Notes under the pieces: generated by a model | The model's input: only the letters and a program-made list of their open reading frames with translations | Told to the model about the DNA's origin: nothing | The model's database searches: none | Made by a program: the position numbers and the translations under genes | Assembly: GCA_964617555.1 (NCBI GenBank) | Contig: CAZTYP010000064.1 | Span: 1-44,894, forward strand | DNA length: 44,894 nucleotides | From: 1-14-2-50-31-20 sp964617555 | GTDB taxonomy: Bacteria > Bacteroidota > Ignavibacteria > Ignavibacteriales > Melioribacteraceae | Reading direction: 5' to 3' | Shown: positions 8,089 to 21,700 of the stretch, in pieces | Numbering within the stretch: position 1 is the first letter of the stretch | Layout: every line of letters starts with the position of its first letter

Positions 8089-9525
8089 ATGATTGACAAA
8101 ACAGCAGAGAACATACATAACAGCAGTAAAATATTTGTTGATTGGGTTGAAAAATATTTTAAGGAGTTGGAAAACTATCCTGTTTTACCGTCGGTAAAAC
8201 CAGGCGAAATAAAAAGCAAATTACCGGAAAGTCCTCCTGCAAAAAGTGAAAGTTACGAAAAGATTATCTCTGATTTGGATAATATTATACTTCCCGGAGT
8301 TACACATTGGAATCATCCGAAATTTATGGCATACTTTAATTCTTCTTCAAGCGACCCCGGAATTTTTGCCGAATTGCTTAGTGCCGCATTTAATATTAAT
8401 GGTATGCTTTGGAAATCAAATCCGGCATCAACGGAATTGGAAGAAGTAACATTAAACTGGTTCAGACAAATGCTGGGCCTCGACAAGAGTTTTTGGGGTA
8501 TAATTTACGATCTTGCTTCTACAAGTACCATGCAAGCAATTGTTGCCGCAAGAGAAAGTTTAGAAGACTATTCCATTCGTCAAAAGGGATTTGGAGCAAT
8601 GGCGGGAAAGCCGCGTCTTCGTATGTATGCCTCGGAACATTCTCATTCATCAATAGACAAGGGGGCAATTGTAGCGGGTATAGGTTTAGACGGTGTTCGT
8701 AAAATTCCGATAAACAGTAAATTTGAAATGATTCCTGAAGAATTAGAAAGAGCAATTACCGAAGATAAAGCAAACGGTTGGAAACCCTTTTGTGTTGTTG
8801 CAACCGTAGGAACAACATCAACTACAAGTATTGACCCTGTTCCGGAAATAGCGGCAATTTGTAAGTCGGAAAACATTTGGTTACATGTAGATGCAGCGCA
8901 TGCCGGCGTTGCGGCAATAGTGCCCGAAATGCGTTTTCTTCTTGACGGCGTCGAAAATGCGGATTCTATTGTTATAAATCCGCATAAATGGATGTTCATG
9001 CCCATTGATATTTCCGTCCTTTTTACAAAACACAAAGGAATTTTGAAACAAGCATTTTCCGTAATTCCCGATTATCTTAAAACCGATGAAGATAATGAAG
9101 TAACAAATTATATGGATTACGGAATTCAACTCGGCAGAAGATTTCGCGGATTAAAATTGTGGTTTGTTATAAGGCGTTATGGTACAAAAGGATTAATTGA
9201 AATAATACGTGAGCATTTGCGTTTGGGTAAATTGTTTAATAGTTGGATTAACGAAAGTAAAAATTTTGAATTGCTTGCTCCAACACCTTTAAGCACAATA
9301 TGTTTTAGAGCTGTTCCTCCAAAAATAAAAACGGAAAATTTACTCAATACATTCAACAAGCAATTAATGGATAACATAAATTCCACCGGAAAAGTTTTTC
9401 TTTCCCATACAATCTTAAACGGTAAGTTTACAATCCGTGTTGTAATTTCCGGTATCAGAACCAAGGAAAAAGATGTTAAAGAAGTTTGGCAAATTATTAA
9501 TGATGAATTTTACAAACTTATTTAA
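8089..9525 (+). CDS. Group II PLP-dependent decarboxylase (aromatic-L-amino-acid decarboxylase-like)
   Basis: A 478-residue member of the glutamate/aromatic-amino-acid decarboxylase superfamily. It carries HVDAAHAG with Asp268, which pairs with the PLP pyridine nitrogen, and INPHKWMF with Lys300, which forms the Schiff base after His299. FNSSSSDPGIFAELLSAAFN and WKSNPASTELEEVTLNW match the N-terminal substrate-loop regions of aromatic decarboxylases (DOPA/tyrosine/tryptophan/phenylalanine) more than those of glutamate decarboxylase. Length is typical (470-490). Known chemistry is loss of CO2 from an amino acid to give an amine, although some relatives are aldehyde synthases. The active-site tyrosine/phenylalanine switch in the mobile loop was not assigned. 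It is translated from the same probable transcript as the upstream hydrolase. The exact amino acid used is unknown. Confidence 0.88.
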   Translation: MIDKTAENIHNSSKIFVDWVEKYFKELENYPVLPSVKPGEIKSKLPESPPAKSESYEKIISDLDNIILPGVTHWNHPKFMAYFNSSSSDPGIFAELLSAAFNINGMLWKSNPASTELEEVTLNWFRQMLGLDKSFWGIIYDLASTSTMQAIVAARESLEDYSIRQKGFGAMAGKPRLRMYASEHSHSSIDKGAIVAGIGLDGVRKIPINSKFEMIPEELERAITEDKANGWKPFCVVATVGTTSTTSIDPVPEIAAICKSENIWLHVDAAHAGVAAIVPEMRFLLDGVENADSIVINPHKWMFMPIDISVLFTKHKGILKQAFSVIPDYLKTDEDNEVTNYMDYGIQLGRRFRGLKLWFVIRRYGTKGLIEIIREHLRLGKLFNSWINESKNFELLAPTPLSTICFRAVPPKIKTENLLNTFNKQLMDNINSTGKVFLSHTILNGKFTIRVVISGIRTKEKDVKEVWQIINDEFYKLI

Positions 9526-9737
9526 ACGATATCTATATAACAAATAGAATAAGGGTTGTGCTCAATATCACAGTCGAAGCAATATTTCTTTTTACTTCTT
9601 GTGCTTTCTTTTATTTTATAATAATTTGCTATTAACAATTAATGCTTAGGGATATAACGGTTAAATATTAAAGTAAAACCGGGTGTTGATTGTAATGTAA
9701 AGCAAATATTTATTAACAAGCTAATGGAATAAATTAA
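9526..9737. promoter_or_regulatory. Leader/promoter region of the giant-protein operon
   Basis: These 212 bases separate the decarboxylase stop from the giant gene. Four genes downstream follow with minimal gaps, so this is where the operon promoter should lie. The region is AT-rich, has no clear factor-independent terminator for the upstream gene and no confident -35/-10 pair. The ribosome site is weak (GGAATAAATTAA before the ATG). Confidence 0.4.
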
Positions 9738-12700
9738 ATGCGAAAAATTATTTTTATCCTATTGCTATCGGTTAGTTCCATATTTTCACAAGACCCTAAT
9801 TGGAACTCATTTATAACCTTCACTTCATATCCCTCACCTTATTTTTCTGACTGGCAAAGAAATCCTGATATCGGGACATTAACGGTAATTTATACCGGAC
9901 AAACTCCCGTTAAATTTTATTTTGAGGTACTAATTGAAATTGACGGATATGGTGAAGCGATAAAAGCCAAAACCGCTACGAAAGAATACTTTGGCTCAAC
10001 CACAGAAACGATTTCTTTTAGTGATCTCTCTTTTGAAAACACGGAAATTAGTGACGAGTTAAAGAAACTTATTTTACAATCCGGAATATTACCCGAATCG
10101 GAATATAATGTTTGTGTAAAAACCGTTTCATTAAACGGAGACTTATTAACGGAAGCATGTACTAATTTTGAAATTGCTTTCCCTAATCCTCCCCAGTTAC
10201 TTTCTCCTGATAACGAAGACAGAGTAGAAATTGCACAACCGACTTTTATGTGGAATCCGATTTCTGTTCCTGCTGATGTGTTAGTGCATTATAAATTAAA
10301 AATAGTTGAAGTTCTGGAAAATCAGACACCATACCGAGCCATAAAATCGAATGTGCCCGTGCTGGAAAAAGAGATTATATTAGAAAATATTTATACTTAT
10401 CAATTAGATGACTTTCATTTAGAAGAAAATCACACCTATGCTTGGCAAGTGCAAGCTACAAACGACGAGGAGGCACCGTTATCTACAAACGATGGGTTTT
10501 CCGAAATATGGACTTTTACTTATGGAAATCCAAAGAGTAAAATCGGGATTGATACATTAACTTTGATAGAAAATTTCGCATATTTAATAGATATAAATCA
10601 ACTGAATATTACGGATAATCAAACATTCCTTAATCTTGACGGTTCGTGCAGATTGCTTATTAAATCTCCTTTGGGAGTTGATAAATTTGTAGATGTATTT
10701 GCACAAAATTTAATGCTTCAAAAAGAAGATACTTACGAATCTCCTGTTTTTCTTGGAGGAAATATTCTTGGAAGTCTTTTTGAAAATGTTTTAGGGAAAA
10801 ATATAACGGGTAATTTCTTTGTCCCTAAAGAGATTGAATTTGTTCCTCCTAATAGTTTAACAATTAGTGGAGACTTTAAATTTGGCGATAATGTTAGTGT
10901 TCCTTTAAACGGGAAATTGGAATACACTCCCGGCGGACTTTCCGGAGTTTTATCTGTTGTTGCCGATAACACCAATCCGGTATTTTCTATTGGCGACGAT
11001 GCGCTAAAGATGAATGTTACATCTCTTACAATAAATTATCCTGCAATAGAAGCAACGTTGGAAGGAAATTTAACAATTTTCGGTCAACCTTCAGCTTGTA
11101 CTCTATCCAATGTGTCGTTAAACAAGAACGGGGAGTACAGTGCAAATATTGCGTGTAATACACCGCAAAGTATCCCGTTGCTCGAAGGTTCAAATCTTTT
11201 CATTTTAAAAGTAAACAGCGTAAGCGGAAGTATTTCCGGCAATCTGACAACAAGTGCAACCGACTTTACCGTTACCTTGAACGGGGGGTTATTATTCAAT
11301 CTTGACCCGAACAATTCGTTTGGAGCCGATGTTGTTTTTGAATTGAAACCTAATAAATTTCAATTAATCTCTTTTACTCCTTCTGCCAATTTGAGCGCTT
11401 CCGCTTTGGATTTGGGTTGGGTTAAGTGGAATTTTAAAAATATTAATCTGAAAAATCTCCTTTATCAAAACAAAAAATGGGATTTTGATTTGGCTATGGA
11501 TATTGATATGTCCTTCCCAAATTTTGGCGATAAAAAACTTCCTACAATTCCCAACGTCTCTTTTACCCCCAAAGGTTTTAAATTCCCTAAAATCGATTTT
11601 GATAATTTCTCGATTCCCAACATAGATTTTGCCGGCTTTGCTCTTGATTTATATGGAATTTCCGTTCCGGCATTTACTTTCGATTTAAGTAAATGGAATC
11701 CGGGTTCAATAGCAAAAATGGCTTTTGATTGGAAGATGAAATTCAATATGCCTAATCTGCCTGCCGGAACCGACGATAGTTTTAAACTCCCTAATCTCGA
11801 TTTGAAAGCGAATATTACGGACGGTATATTTAATGTTAATCTTCCGGAATTAAAATTCCCGAACGGAGTTTCATTTCCTTTAAAAGGTGTGGATATTTTT
11901 AAAATTACTTCTTTGGGAGGTAAATTAAGTACTTCTTACGACGGCTCTATTATGTCGTTATTACCTGATGTAAAGATTAACGGAGAAATAACTTTGCCTG
12001 AAGCCTTAAGATGCAGCGGATATGACGGCAAAATTACTTTCAGTAATATAAAATTAAACGGAGACGGAACTTTTAGCGGTGCAATAGAAAACTTTATTCC
12101 CAAATGTCCTATAAACGTTGGGCTTGCATCACTTTATATGAAAAAATCCAAGATAGAATTAAAAAATAAAAACGGACAAAAGATTATTTTAAGCGGCCAA
12201 GCCGGTGTTAAATTTAATAATAAACAAGGTAAAGAGATTGGCAATATTACTGTTGCATACGATGTTCTTAACGGAAAGTTGATAGAAGCAAACGGAGAAA
12301 TTAAAGAAAGATTTAATTGGGATTTGCCTTTTGAAAAACCGGTCTTTGCTTTTGATGTTGACGGAGCGGTACTTCAACAAGGGAAATTAATAATTGACGG
12401 CCGTTCTAAACTAAACTTACCAGGTAATTCACAAATGGGTGTTACTTTCGATAAATTTACTATAAACATTAATACATATGAAATTACCGACGGAAAAATA
12501 ATTTTTGACCAACCGTTTGCAATGAAGGCGGCTCTTAGTCAAAACGGTGACATTGATTTTGGAATTGTGAAGAGAGGCGAAATTCCGAAAGAAGATAATT
12601 ACCTTTATTTTGAAACTCCGCCTAAAATTTCTTTTGATAAAAACGGACTTGCTTTTATCGGAGAAAGCAAAGCCGATATTAGTTTTGGCGGTAAAAAGCT

Positions 12701-15700
12701 TGGCGACCTATCAGCTAAGTTTAGTAAAGATTTTGCTTTCTCACTTAAACCATTCAAAGTTGCAAGCGGTAAATGCGATATATATTATAAAAAAGATAAA
12801 ATCGGATATTTCAATTCAACGGGTTTTTATCCCGACCCGAATTATTTCTTAAACAAAGTAGTTCCCGAAAAATTTCCGTTACCGCTTGAGGAGATAGCTT
12901 ACCTTAAGTTGAAAGAAAACGGAACTTTACTTGTTAATGTTAGTACCGAAAAAAATTCTACAAGAATAACTACCAAAACAGGGCATCCGATTGAACTTGT
13001 TTTCCCAGTGTTACAATTTAACGACCCCAATCCACCTAAAATATTGGTTAATTTCAGTATTGCAATTGATGACGCAACAGGGAAAATTACCGACGGGTTT
13101 ATTAAGGGAACCATTCCTGCAGAAAGTGCTGCAACATTCGATTTATCCAGAGTCGGTATCCCTTACGCAATTAAATCCGTTTATTACGGAAATATAGACG
13201 GAGTGGATAAATTTAAACTTACCGGAAATGTTAAAGCATTTGATACCGAGTTAGGATGCGATTCTTTGAGTCTTAACATAACACAAGCCGGTGTTCTTGA
13301 AGGGCACGCCGATTGTAGTTTTGCAAAAACAATACAATTAATGCCGAACAGCGATAAACTTAACTTGGTTATTAATAAAGTTACCGGCGATTTTAATGTA
13401 AATTTAAAATCCGCTAATTATAATTTCGATTTACAACTCGATTCCGATTTGAACTTTAAGATATCAAATACGGAGTCGTTTAATCTTTGGACAAAATTAG
13501 GGTTAAACAACAACGGAGTACGTTTAATTGATTCGCGAATGGATTCCGACTTAATTCCTAAAATAGATTTATCACAATTTAAACTGGGATTGGAAAATTT
13601 ACATCTCGGAAAACTTACTTATAGTAAAACTCCTAATGCCAATGGAATTACCGGTTGGGATTTTGAGTTGGCAATGGACTTGGATTTGGATTTTACCGGT
13701 TTGAATTTCAAAATTCCGAAAATTCCTAATGTTACTTTGAACAGAACCGGATTTCATACAATGTCGGAAATTTCAATACCTTCCTTCCCCGATAGTCTTA
13801 AATTTCAATTTAGCGGTATCGAGTTAAAACCGCTTGCTTTCAGAATGTCCAAATTGAATTTCAATTGGTTCAACCCTGTCGGTAGTATGTCCGATTGGGG
13901 ATTCAAATTTGATTTTGAAGTAAATTTCCCGAATCTTGCCGATGCCACTGGGGCAATGAAAAATCCGCGGCTTACAATACGCGATGCGGGATTTTCCAAC
14001 GGAGTGATTACCGGAAATATTTCTCCCGTAACTTTTGACGAGCACGATAATTTAAATCTTAATTTCGGAAATTCTTTCGGATTTTTAGTTCGTACAATTA
14101 CAGGCGGACTTTTTGACGATAACGGTTCGCAAGGTATAGGATTTAAATTTAAAGGGGATTTTAAACTTCCGGAATTTATGCGATGCAACGGACAATCGCA
14201 AAGTGTTAGTATGGGCAATGCCGAATTTTCTCTTAACAGTTTAGGACAAGTTAGCGGCTCGGTACAGAATTTTGTTCCTACATGTCCTGTTAATTTAGGA
14301 TTCGGTAAATTTAATGTAACCTCGTCATCATTAAATTTTTCCGTTGCTGGTTCAAAACAATCCGCTGTACTTGATATGACGGGAAATCTTGTTGTAAATA
14401 CAGGCAACAACAATACTGTTACCGCAAACGGCGCATTAAAGCTTAATTTGCTTACAGGTGAAATTATTGACGGACAAATTGGAATTAATCAACAATTTGT
14501 TTGGGGAATTCCTAGCGACAAGCCGGTACTTAATTTTACAATAAACAGTGCGGTACTCAATAAAGACGGATTAAAGATTGATGGTACAAGTAGCTTGAAG
14601 TTGCCTAACAACCAAACTCAAACCGCAACTTTTAACAATCTTGTTTTTGATTACAGAAAAATGAAAGTTAAAAGCGGAAACTTAACTATTAACGGCGGAT
14701 TTGCGCTTAAACTTGCAATGAATAACGGTGGAATTGATTGGAGTGTAATCCCTTCCGATCAAGCATTAACTGAAGACAAAACCGCTAAAATCGGGTTTAC
14801 TTCCAGTTTAACTTTAGACTCTACCGGCATTTCGGTAACAGGTGATGCGGTTGCCTCAATTCGTTGGGATAATAATCCGAGCCACCAGTTCGGAGATATC
14901 AAAATTACATACTCCAACGATTTCAAATTCTCTATTAATCCGTTCCAAGTTGCCGAAGGGCATGCTGATTTAATATATAACAATAATGTTATTGCTACAC
15001 TTTCGCACGACGGATTAACTCTCGGAAATATTTTCGGAATTATTCCGATGCCGGAAATTATTCCTTTGCCGGATGCAAGTATTGCTTATTTACGTATTAA
15101 AAAAGGGAATCAGTTACTTGTACAATCGGAAACGGTTAATGCCGGTTTAAGAATTTATACAACTCAAACAAATCCGGTTTCTTTGTTACTTCCCGCATTA
15201 AAATACGGTAATGCGGCGGTAGATTCTATTCCGACGGTTTTTGATGTTGTAATAAATCCGAGTAGCGGAGCAATTGTAAGCGGTGAAATTACACTTGCAA
15301 AAGCTGATTCTTCTTCTTTAATAAACTTAAAAGACAGAGGAATACCGGTAGATATTTATAAAATTCATTATGGAAGTAAGAACGGTACATATGCTTTAAC
15401 AGCCAGCGCAAATATTTCCATCCCGAATATATTAAACGGGTTACCGCTTAAGGTTAGAAATCTCGGCTTTAACAATAACGGATTAACGGGAAATATTAAT
15501 CTCGGTGAATATTCGGAAACTTATAAAACCAATATAACCACTGTTGCAAAAACTTCTCTGGGCAACGAAGCCGATATTACCCTTGAAGGATTAGAGGTTG
15601 CTTTCGGGGCTTCCAATGTAGTAAGGTTTTCCGGTAAGTTAATTCCCAAAATGTTAATAAACGGCAGCGATACAACCAAAATGCAATATGCTTCAACATG

Positions 15701-18700
15701 GAATAATACCGATAAGAAATTTATCTTTTCTTTCGATTTTGCCAACGGAGAAAAATTTGATTTCGGTATCGGTTCGTTTAAACCGATTAGCATTAATGCC
15801 AAACCTGCTATGAAATTAACATTAACGGAAGATAACTTTGAATTATTAATGAACGGAGAATTTAAAGCCCATGATTTGGGAGACGATTTTGCAATTACCA
15901 TCGAAGGGTTGAAAATTACAAAAAATTCCGTTTCGGCGGATGATATAAGCAGACCTGCAAGCAATCCGCTTAGATTCAAATTATTCAATTCCGATTTTAA
16001 AATATATGACCAATCACTTCAAAATAAAGCGATTAAGTTTTCGTATAACAACGGTGTACTTAAATTAACTTTGAACGGTGAATTGAAAATATTTGATCAT
16101 ACTACGTCCTTTACTGATTTTACAATAGGAACCGACGGAACATTGAGTATCGGAAATGCTAATTTTATTGCGGGAAATGATTTGGTAATTATTCAAAATT
16201 ATTTGGCACTTACCAATCTCGGTATAGTTTCCGAAGTCCAAAATAATAAAACAAAATATAAACTTGCCGTTGGCGGTTGGATAAAACTTCCGGAACCGGT
16301 GGCTTCATCAAACTCCAAATTTGATTTTGGATTTAACATTGCCCCCGACGGGACAATAACTGCAAATGAAAAACTTGGTAATAAAATTATTTTTGTTAAC
16401 GAGCAACAACAAATCGGGCACGGAGATAATACGGAATTTCAACTTTGGAAAGCCAAATTCGATTTAACTTACCTTGCTCTAAATCTGAATTTTAACAATA
16501 TTGGAAGCAGTTCCGTTCAGATGGTAGCTGATATTTATTGGGAAGATAATATTAATAAACGAATATCTATCGGCGATAAATCGAATGTAAATAATATTAA
16601 ACCCGGACTTGAGATAGATTTTAACGGAAAAGTAGAATGGAAAAATGCTTCGGTTCATGGTAATTTTGAATTTAACAGTGATATGCTGAAAATAGGTGTT
16701 TCCAACATTCAAGTTTATACCGATCCGAACAGTAAAAATCTTACAATAGGTTTGAACGGACATTTGGGGCTGAACTTTAATTCGGTTTCGGGGGGACTGT
16801 CTCTTGCAAATTTCAGATTTAACAAATCCGGAATTGTAAATATAGGATATATTACGGAAGGTAGTTTAAGTATTGACGGTGTCGGGTCGCTTAAATTGAA
16901 AAACATCCAATATCAAGATAGTCAAACTCAAATTTGGGTTAAAGGCGGAGATATGCCGGAAGGTAATAACACGGCTAATGCGGATTCTACCCAAATAACG
17001 GTTAACAGCTATTTAAGTTTTGGAGGAGAAGTAACCATAACGGGATTAGGTTCCGGAGGTGTAGACCGATTCCTTTCCTATTCAACAAACAATTCTTATA
17101 CATTGTTGATTAGGAATGCCAATTTTAATGTTGTCGGAACCATGAAAGCCTCAATGGATTTACTTTACTACAGTAGTGGTAACGACTTTTTAATAAGAGC
17201 AGGCGGTTCGGCGGAAATACAGGGAATGAATGTTGTAGTTGTCGGTAAAATTGCAAAAATAAATAATAAAGTTAGTTTCGGTTTCTTCCTTGCAACATCT
17301 ACCAGAATAGATATTACTCCGGTTGTAATTACGGGTATAGGCGGCGGATTCTTCTGGAATCCTACGGCAAATGATATTTCTACCGTTAAACGTTTAGCCG
17401 GTGTAGATTCTAAAACAGAAAACAAAATTGCCGTGCAAGGAGGTAAGTTTGCAGTTTTCCTATACGGGCAAGTTGCTATTGCCAGTGATTATTTAATTTC
17501 GGGTAAAGTTCTTATTACAGTTACCGATAATCAATTCATGCTTGACGGTAAAGTTATTCTGCTTAATCAAAAAAACAGAATAGAAGGCGGTATGCACTTA
17601 TTGATACAGTGGTCGCCACAATTTGCCGCAGAAGGGTTTATCGAAATAGATGTGAAAATTCCTTATGTTGTTAAAGGTAACGGCAGAATGGGATTTTATG
17701 TCTATTCTGCACAACAATGGGCTATTTACGGTAAATCGGAATTTAAACTTTTCAATTTCCTCAATTCAGGCAGTGATTTCTTTATCGGAAATTCCGGATT
17801 TATGTTGGGTATGAATTCGGGATTCGATTTTGATATTTGGATAATTGAAATAAGTGCCGGTATTGAAGTTAAAGTTTGGTATATGCCTCATAAATCGTGG
17901 GGTGCTTATGCCGAAGCGTATGTAAAAGCGGAAATACTTTGGGGCGTTGTAAAAGCAAAAGGTTGGTTAAAGTGTGCATTAATCCATACCGACCATTCAA
18001 TTCTTTACGGACAGGCGGGCTTGGAAATTCATACCTTCCTAAAAGATTGGTCAGGTTCGGTTTGGGCAAAAATAGATAACGGTCATCTTAGCGGCGGCAG
18101 AGGCAGCGATTCCGATATGGATGCCTTAATTGAAGAAGCGGCAAAACAATCGGAAGAAGCCGAACAACAGATGAACGATATGAAAAATTCAATTGAAAAC
18201 CGACCTCCGGTCGGTGCAAGTTTCAGTGAAGAGCAGTTAAAAACCGCTTTTGCAAAATTAACCGAATATGGTCGTAAATATAAATATGGTACGCCGGCTG
18301 AAAAAGCGGAAGCCGAAAAAGTTTTTAAAGAGCTTTTCGATGTTGAAAAAGGTAATATAAACGGGGAGGATTTAAGTGCTTTTCCGTTATGGACTGCGGC
18401 GGTCATCAATAAACCGTTAACTCTTGTTGGTCCGGAAATAAAACTGTACAGATGGGTAATTGATGAAGTATATAAAGGAATTCATGCTCCTTCTTTAAGA
18501 AGTTTTGAAGAAAAGAGACAAGAGTTGGAAAACGCTATGCACGAATACGAGATGGCAAAAACGGATTTATTGCCTCAGTTTAATAATGCATTAAATTCAC
18601 TTTCCACAGTTCCGGGTAATTTAAATCAAACTGCGCAAGATCCAACATCAGGTACACAGTTTGCATCTTACACCTACGATAGTAATGGCAACTATGTGTT

Positions 18701-21700
18701 AACAACAAAACCCTCAATGAATTTGGATGAAGATATTGCAAACGCCAATCAAAATAATTTGAATAACGGAATAAATTCAATTCAAGAATACAGAAAGCGA
18801 GTTTATGAAGAATATCAAAAATTGCAAGCCAATGTAACAACCTTAAATAAGGTATTGCGAGGAACCGGAAAAAATTCCGGTAAAGGCGGAGCGGAAAAAC
18901 TTTCTAAATCGTATGCAAAATTATTAGAGAAAATTAGCAAAACATATTTGCAAGAATACATTTATAATAAATCCCTTTATACTTGGGCTAACAAGAAAAA
19001 TTATGAATTGGTAAATCATAGTGCGGGAACATTCCCCGCTTCTGTTGAAGCCATTTTAAGAGGGAAAGCAAACTTTGCTTATGTAAAATATAATGAATCT
19101 ATTGCCAATCTGGTTCTTGCGGGGCTTAATATTATAAGAGTTGAAGAAATTGCCAAATTAAGCGGTTTGGATCAGGGTACTATTGTTAGTAAAAAAAATC
19201 AAGAGGCTAATTTCTTTACCACATTATTTGGACAAAAATCCGGTCGTCAATTAAAAAATGCTATTATTGCTCGTTCGATTGAAGTAGGAAAAACACTGTG
19301 GGAAACAATTCCGAGCGGTGGTTTAAAAGCTTTAAGAGATTCTACTAAAAATAGAATTGCCGCAAGAATAGCTGAAGAGAAACAAAACCTTGAAGCAATG
19401 GGTAATATTCAAAAAGAACTAACATTAAAAATGGATACTCTTTATTCTACATTAAGTGCTTTAACGGAAACAGAGTATGATATTTTAACTAATCTTATTA
19501 AATGGGAAAAAGAGCCGCCTTTATTAAGAAGAGATCAACATCAGAAAAAAACTAGAAAAGCCCATTTCTTAAATATTAAAAAAGCTTTGGAAGCAAAAAT
19601 GACAGTTCCTATAATAAATAAACTTATTGCTTATAATATTGATTTCGGTATTGCTGCTTATGTTCGTGTTTCATGGGATGTTACAAGCCCGAGAAGAGAA
19701 CAAACTACTTATATGATAAAATACCGTAGCCATAATCCGGATATTAACATGGATATGGGATATCAAGCTGTAGGAACATTAAAGGGGATTGATTTGGTAT
19801 ATCTACCTAAAATTAATCAAACAAAATTCGGAAAAACGAATTTTTATTTGAAAGCCAGAAACGAAATAGGATATACAATACACAGAAACTTTGAGTTTGA
19901 ACCTAAAACTTCAAATACTCAAACTCCTATATTGGGGAGCACAACAACTACCGAAGCACCGCCGGATAATACTCCGCCGCGAATTACGTTTGTTACCTAT
20001 CCTTATAAAGGAAGTCATCTTTTCACTTTGGCAACACCGTTGTCCGATGGCGCAAAGAATTATGTTGTTTATTATACAAACGATTCTACAAGAATAAAAG
20101 CGAAATGGGGAGCAATAGACCCTGAAAGCGGAATCCAAGAATTTAGATATAAATTATTTAAAACCGAATTCCCGTCGTCAAATAATAATAAATTCCAAAT
20201 TGGCACCAGTAATTTATCCAGCATTTCTACTCCGGGTACTCAGGGAGTAGCACAGAATGTTGTAACTAATCCTTATCTTTCATGGCCGAATAATTATGGC
20301 CGAAAAAATGTTGTTATTAACGGGCTAAATATGCAGGACGGGGAAATTTATCAGGTAAGAGTTGCAGCTAAAAACGGAGACGGTTTATGGAAATTGAATA
20401 CCGAAATGCCGCCGACCGGATGGGGGTTATTTGCCGGTAAATATATATATGTAAAAGTGGATTTGACACCACCTCCTCCTCCTACAAAAGTCTTTACAAA
20501 TGTTTTACCAATGCAGCAGATGACTTATTATAATTCTAATGTTTCGGTACGTGGTGAAGTTGAGTTGCCTGAAGGTGCCGAAGATACAAGACGTTATATG
20601 AAAAGGAATATTTCCGATGTAGATATGGCATATTATAACCCTGCGTATGTTATGGGAGGGGGGAATGCAAATAATAGTAATTACACAAACAATTTTTCGT
20701 TTGCACATTCCTATACTCCTTCGGTTGCGACTTATGCACAGTTTTTGCAATTTTATGATAATTCGAATGCTGAGGTTAATATTAATTATTCAACCGAAAT
20801 TGATGATATTACCGGTCAGCCGTATCAAACCGAAGTACGCATTGTGCATTCTAAAAACGATACTATTTCCACTCATTGGATATCTTACTCCTCCGGTAAT
20901 ATTTCGCATATAGATAATACAATGCTTGGTAACGATGCAATTTTAACTTATCTTGATTCTTTTTATGTTGAAGTTAGAAGTAAAGATTTGGCCGGAAATA
21001 GAAGTCCTGTTCTCGAATTTAAAGTACGCCCTTATGATACAACACCACCGACACAACCGGTAGTAAACTTTGCATATTCAAGTAATAAAAAACGTGCGTA
21101 CCTTGTTTTCGATACTCGTTCGATGGATCCTGAATGTGGAATTTTATATTATGAAGTAGGGCTCGGTTCAAATACAAATAATATCACTTACGATGATTCT
21201 ATTAGAATTAAACCTTCGGATATTTCAGGGGTACAAACGGTATTATTGCCTGTTTTACCGAAAAGGAACAGAACAGTTTTTGCTGTGCGTGCTGTTAACG
21301 GTCAAGGAACAAGAGGCGAAAGTTGTTATACCGGATATTTCTATCAGGATGATACTCCGCCGGAACGTCCTACCGTTTCAAATTTAAGAGCATACGAAAG
21401 CGGTAATAAAGTCAAATTTTTAGCATTTGATATTGATAATCTTAAAGATGATGAGAGTGGTGTAGAATCTTATCAATATAGGATTAGAAAGCAAATATTA
21501 TCGGTTAATGGCGGTAACAAAACTACAAACAATAATGTTGGAGCATTAAGTAATATAAGTTCTCAAAATGCTGTTTCTCTTATTTGGACAACAATCAAAG
21601 ATTGGCAGCAAAACATTCCGAGCCAAACGCATAAATTCTTGCGATTAAGTCAACTTGGTTGTAATTCCGGTGATGTGATTAAAATTGAAGTAAAAGCTAA

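Noticed and set aside
13805..14413. 202-codon minus-strand frame inside the giant gene
   Set aside because: It is opposite a clearly coding repeat unit with conserved cysteines; its translation is Pro/Asn/Leu-rich without motifs or a ribosome site.
15381..17600. Third full copy of the ~725-residue repeat
   Set aside because: After 15381 some phrases look related, but the cysteine pairs and the WDF-LAMD and RC-G anchors are absent, so only a degenerate remnant, if anything, can be claimed.
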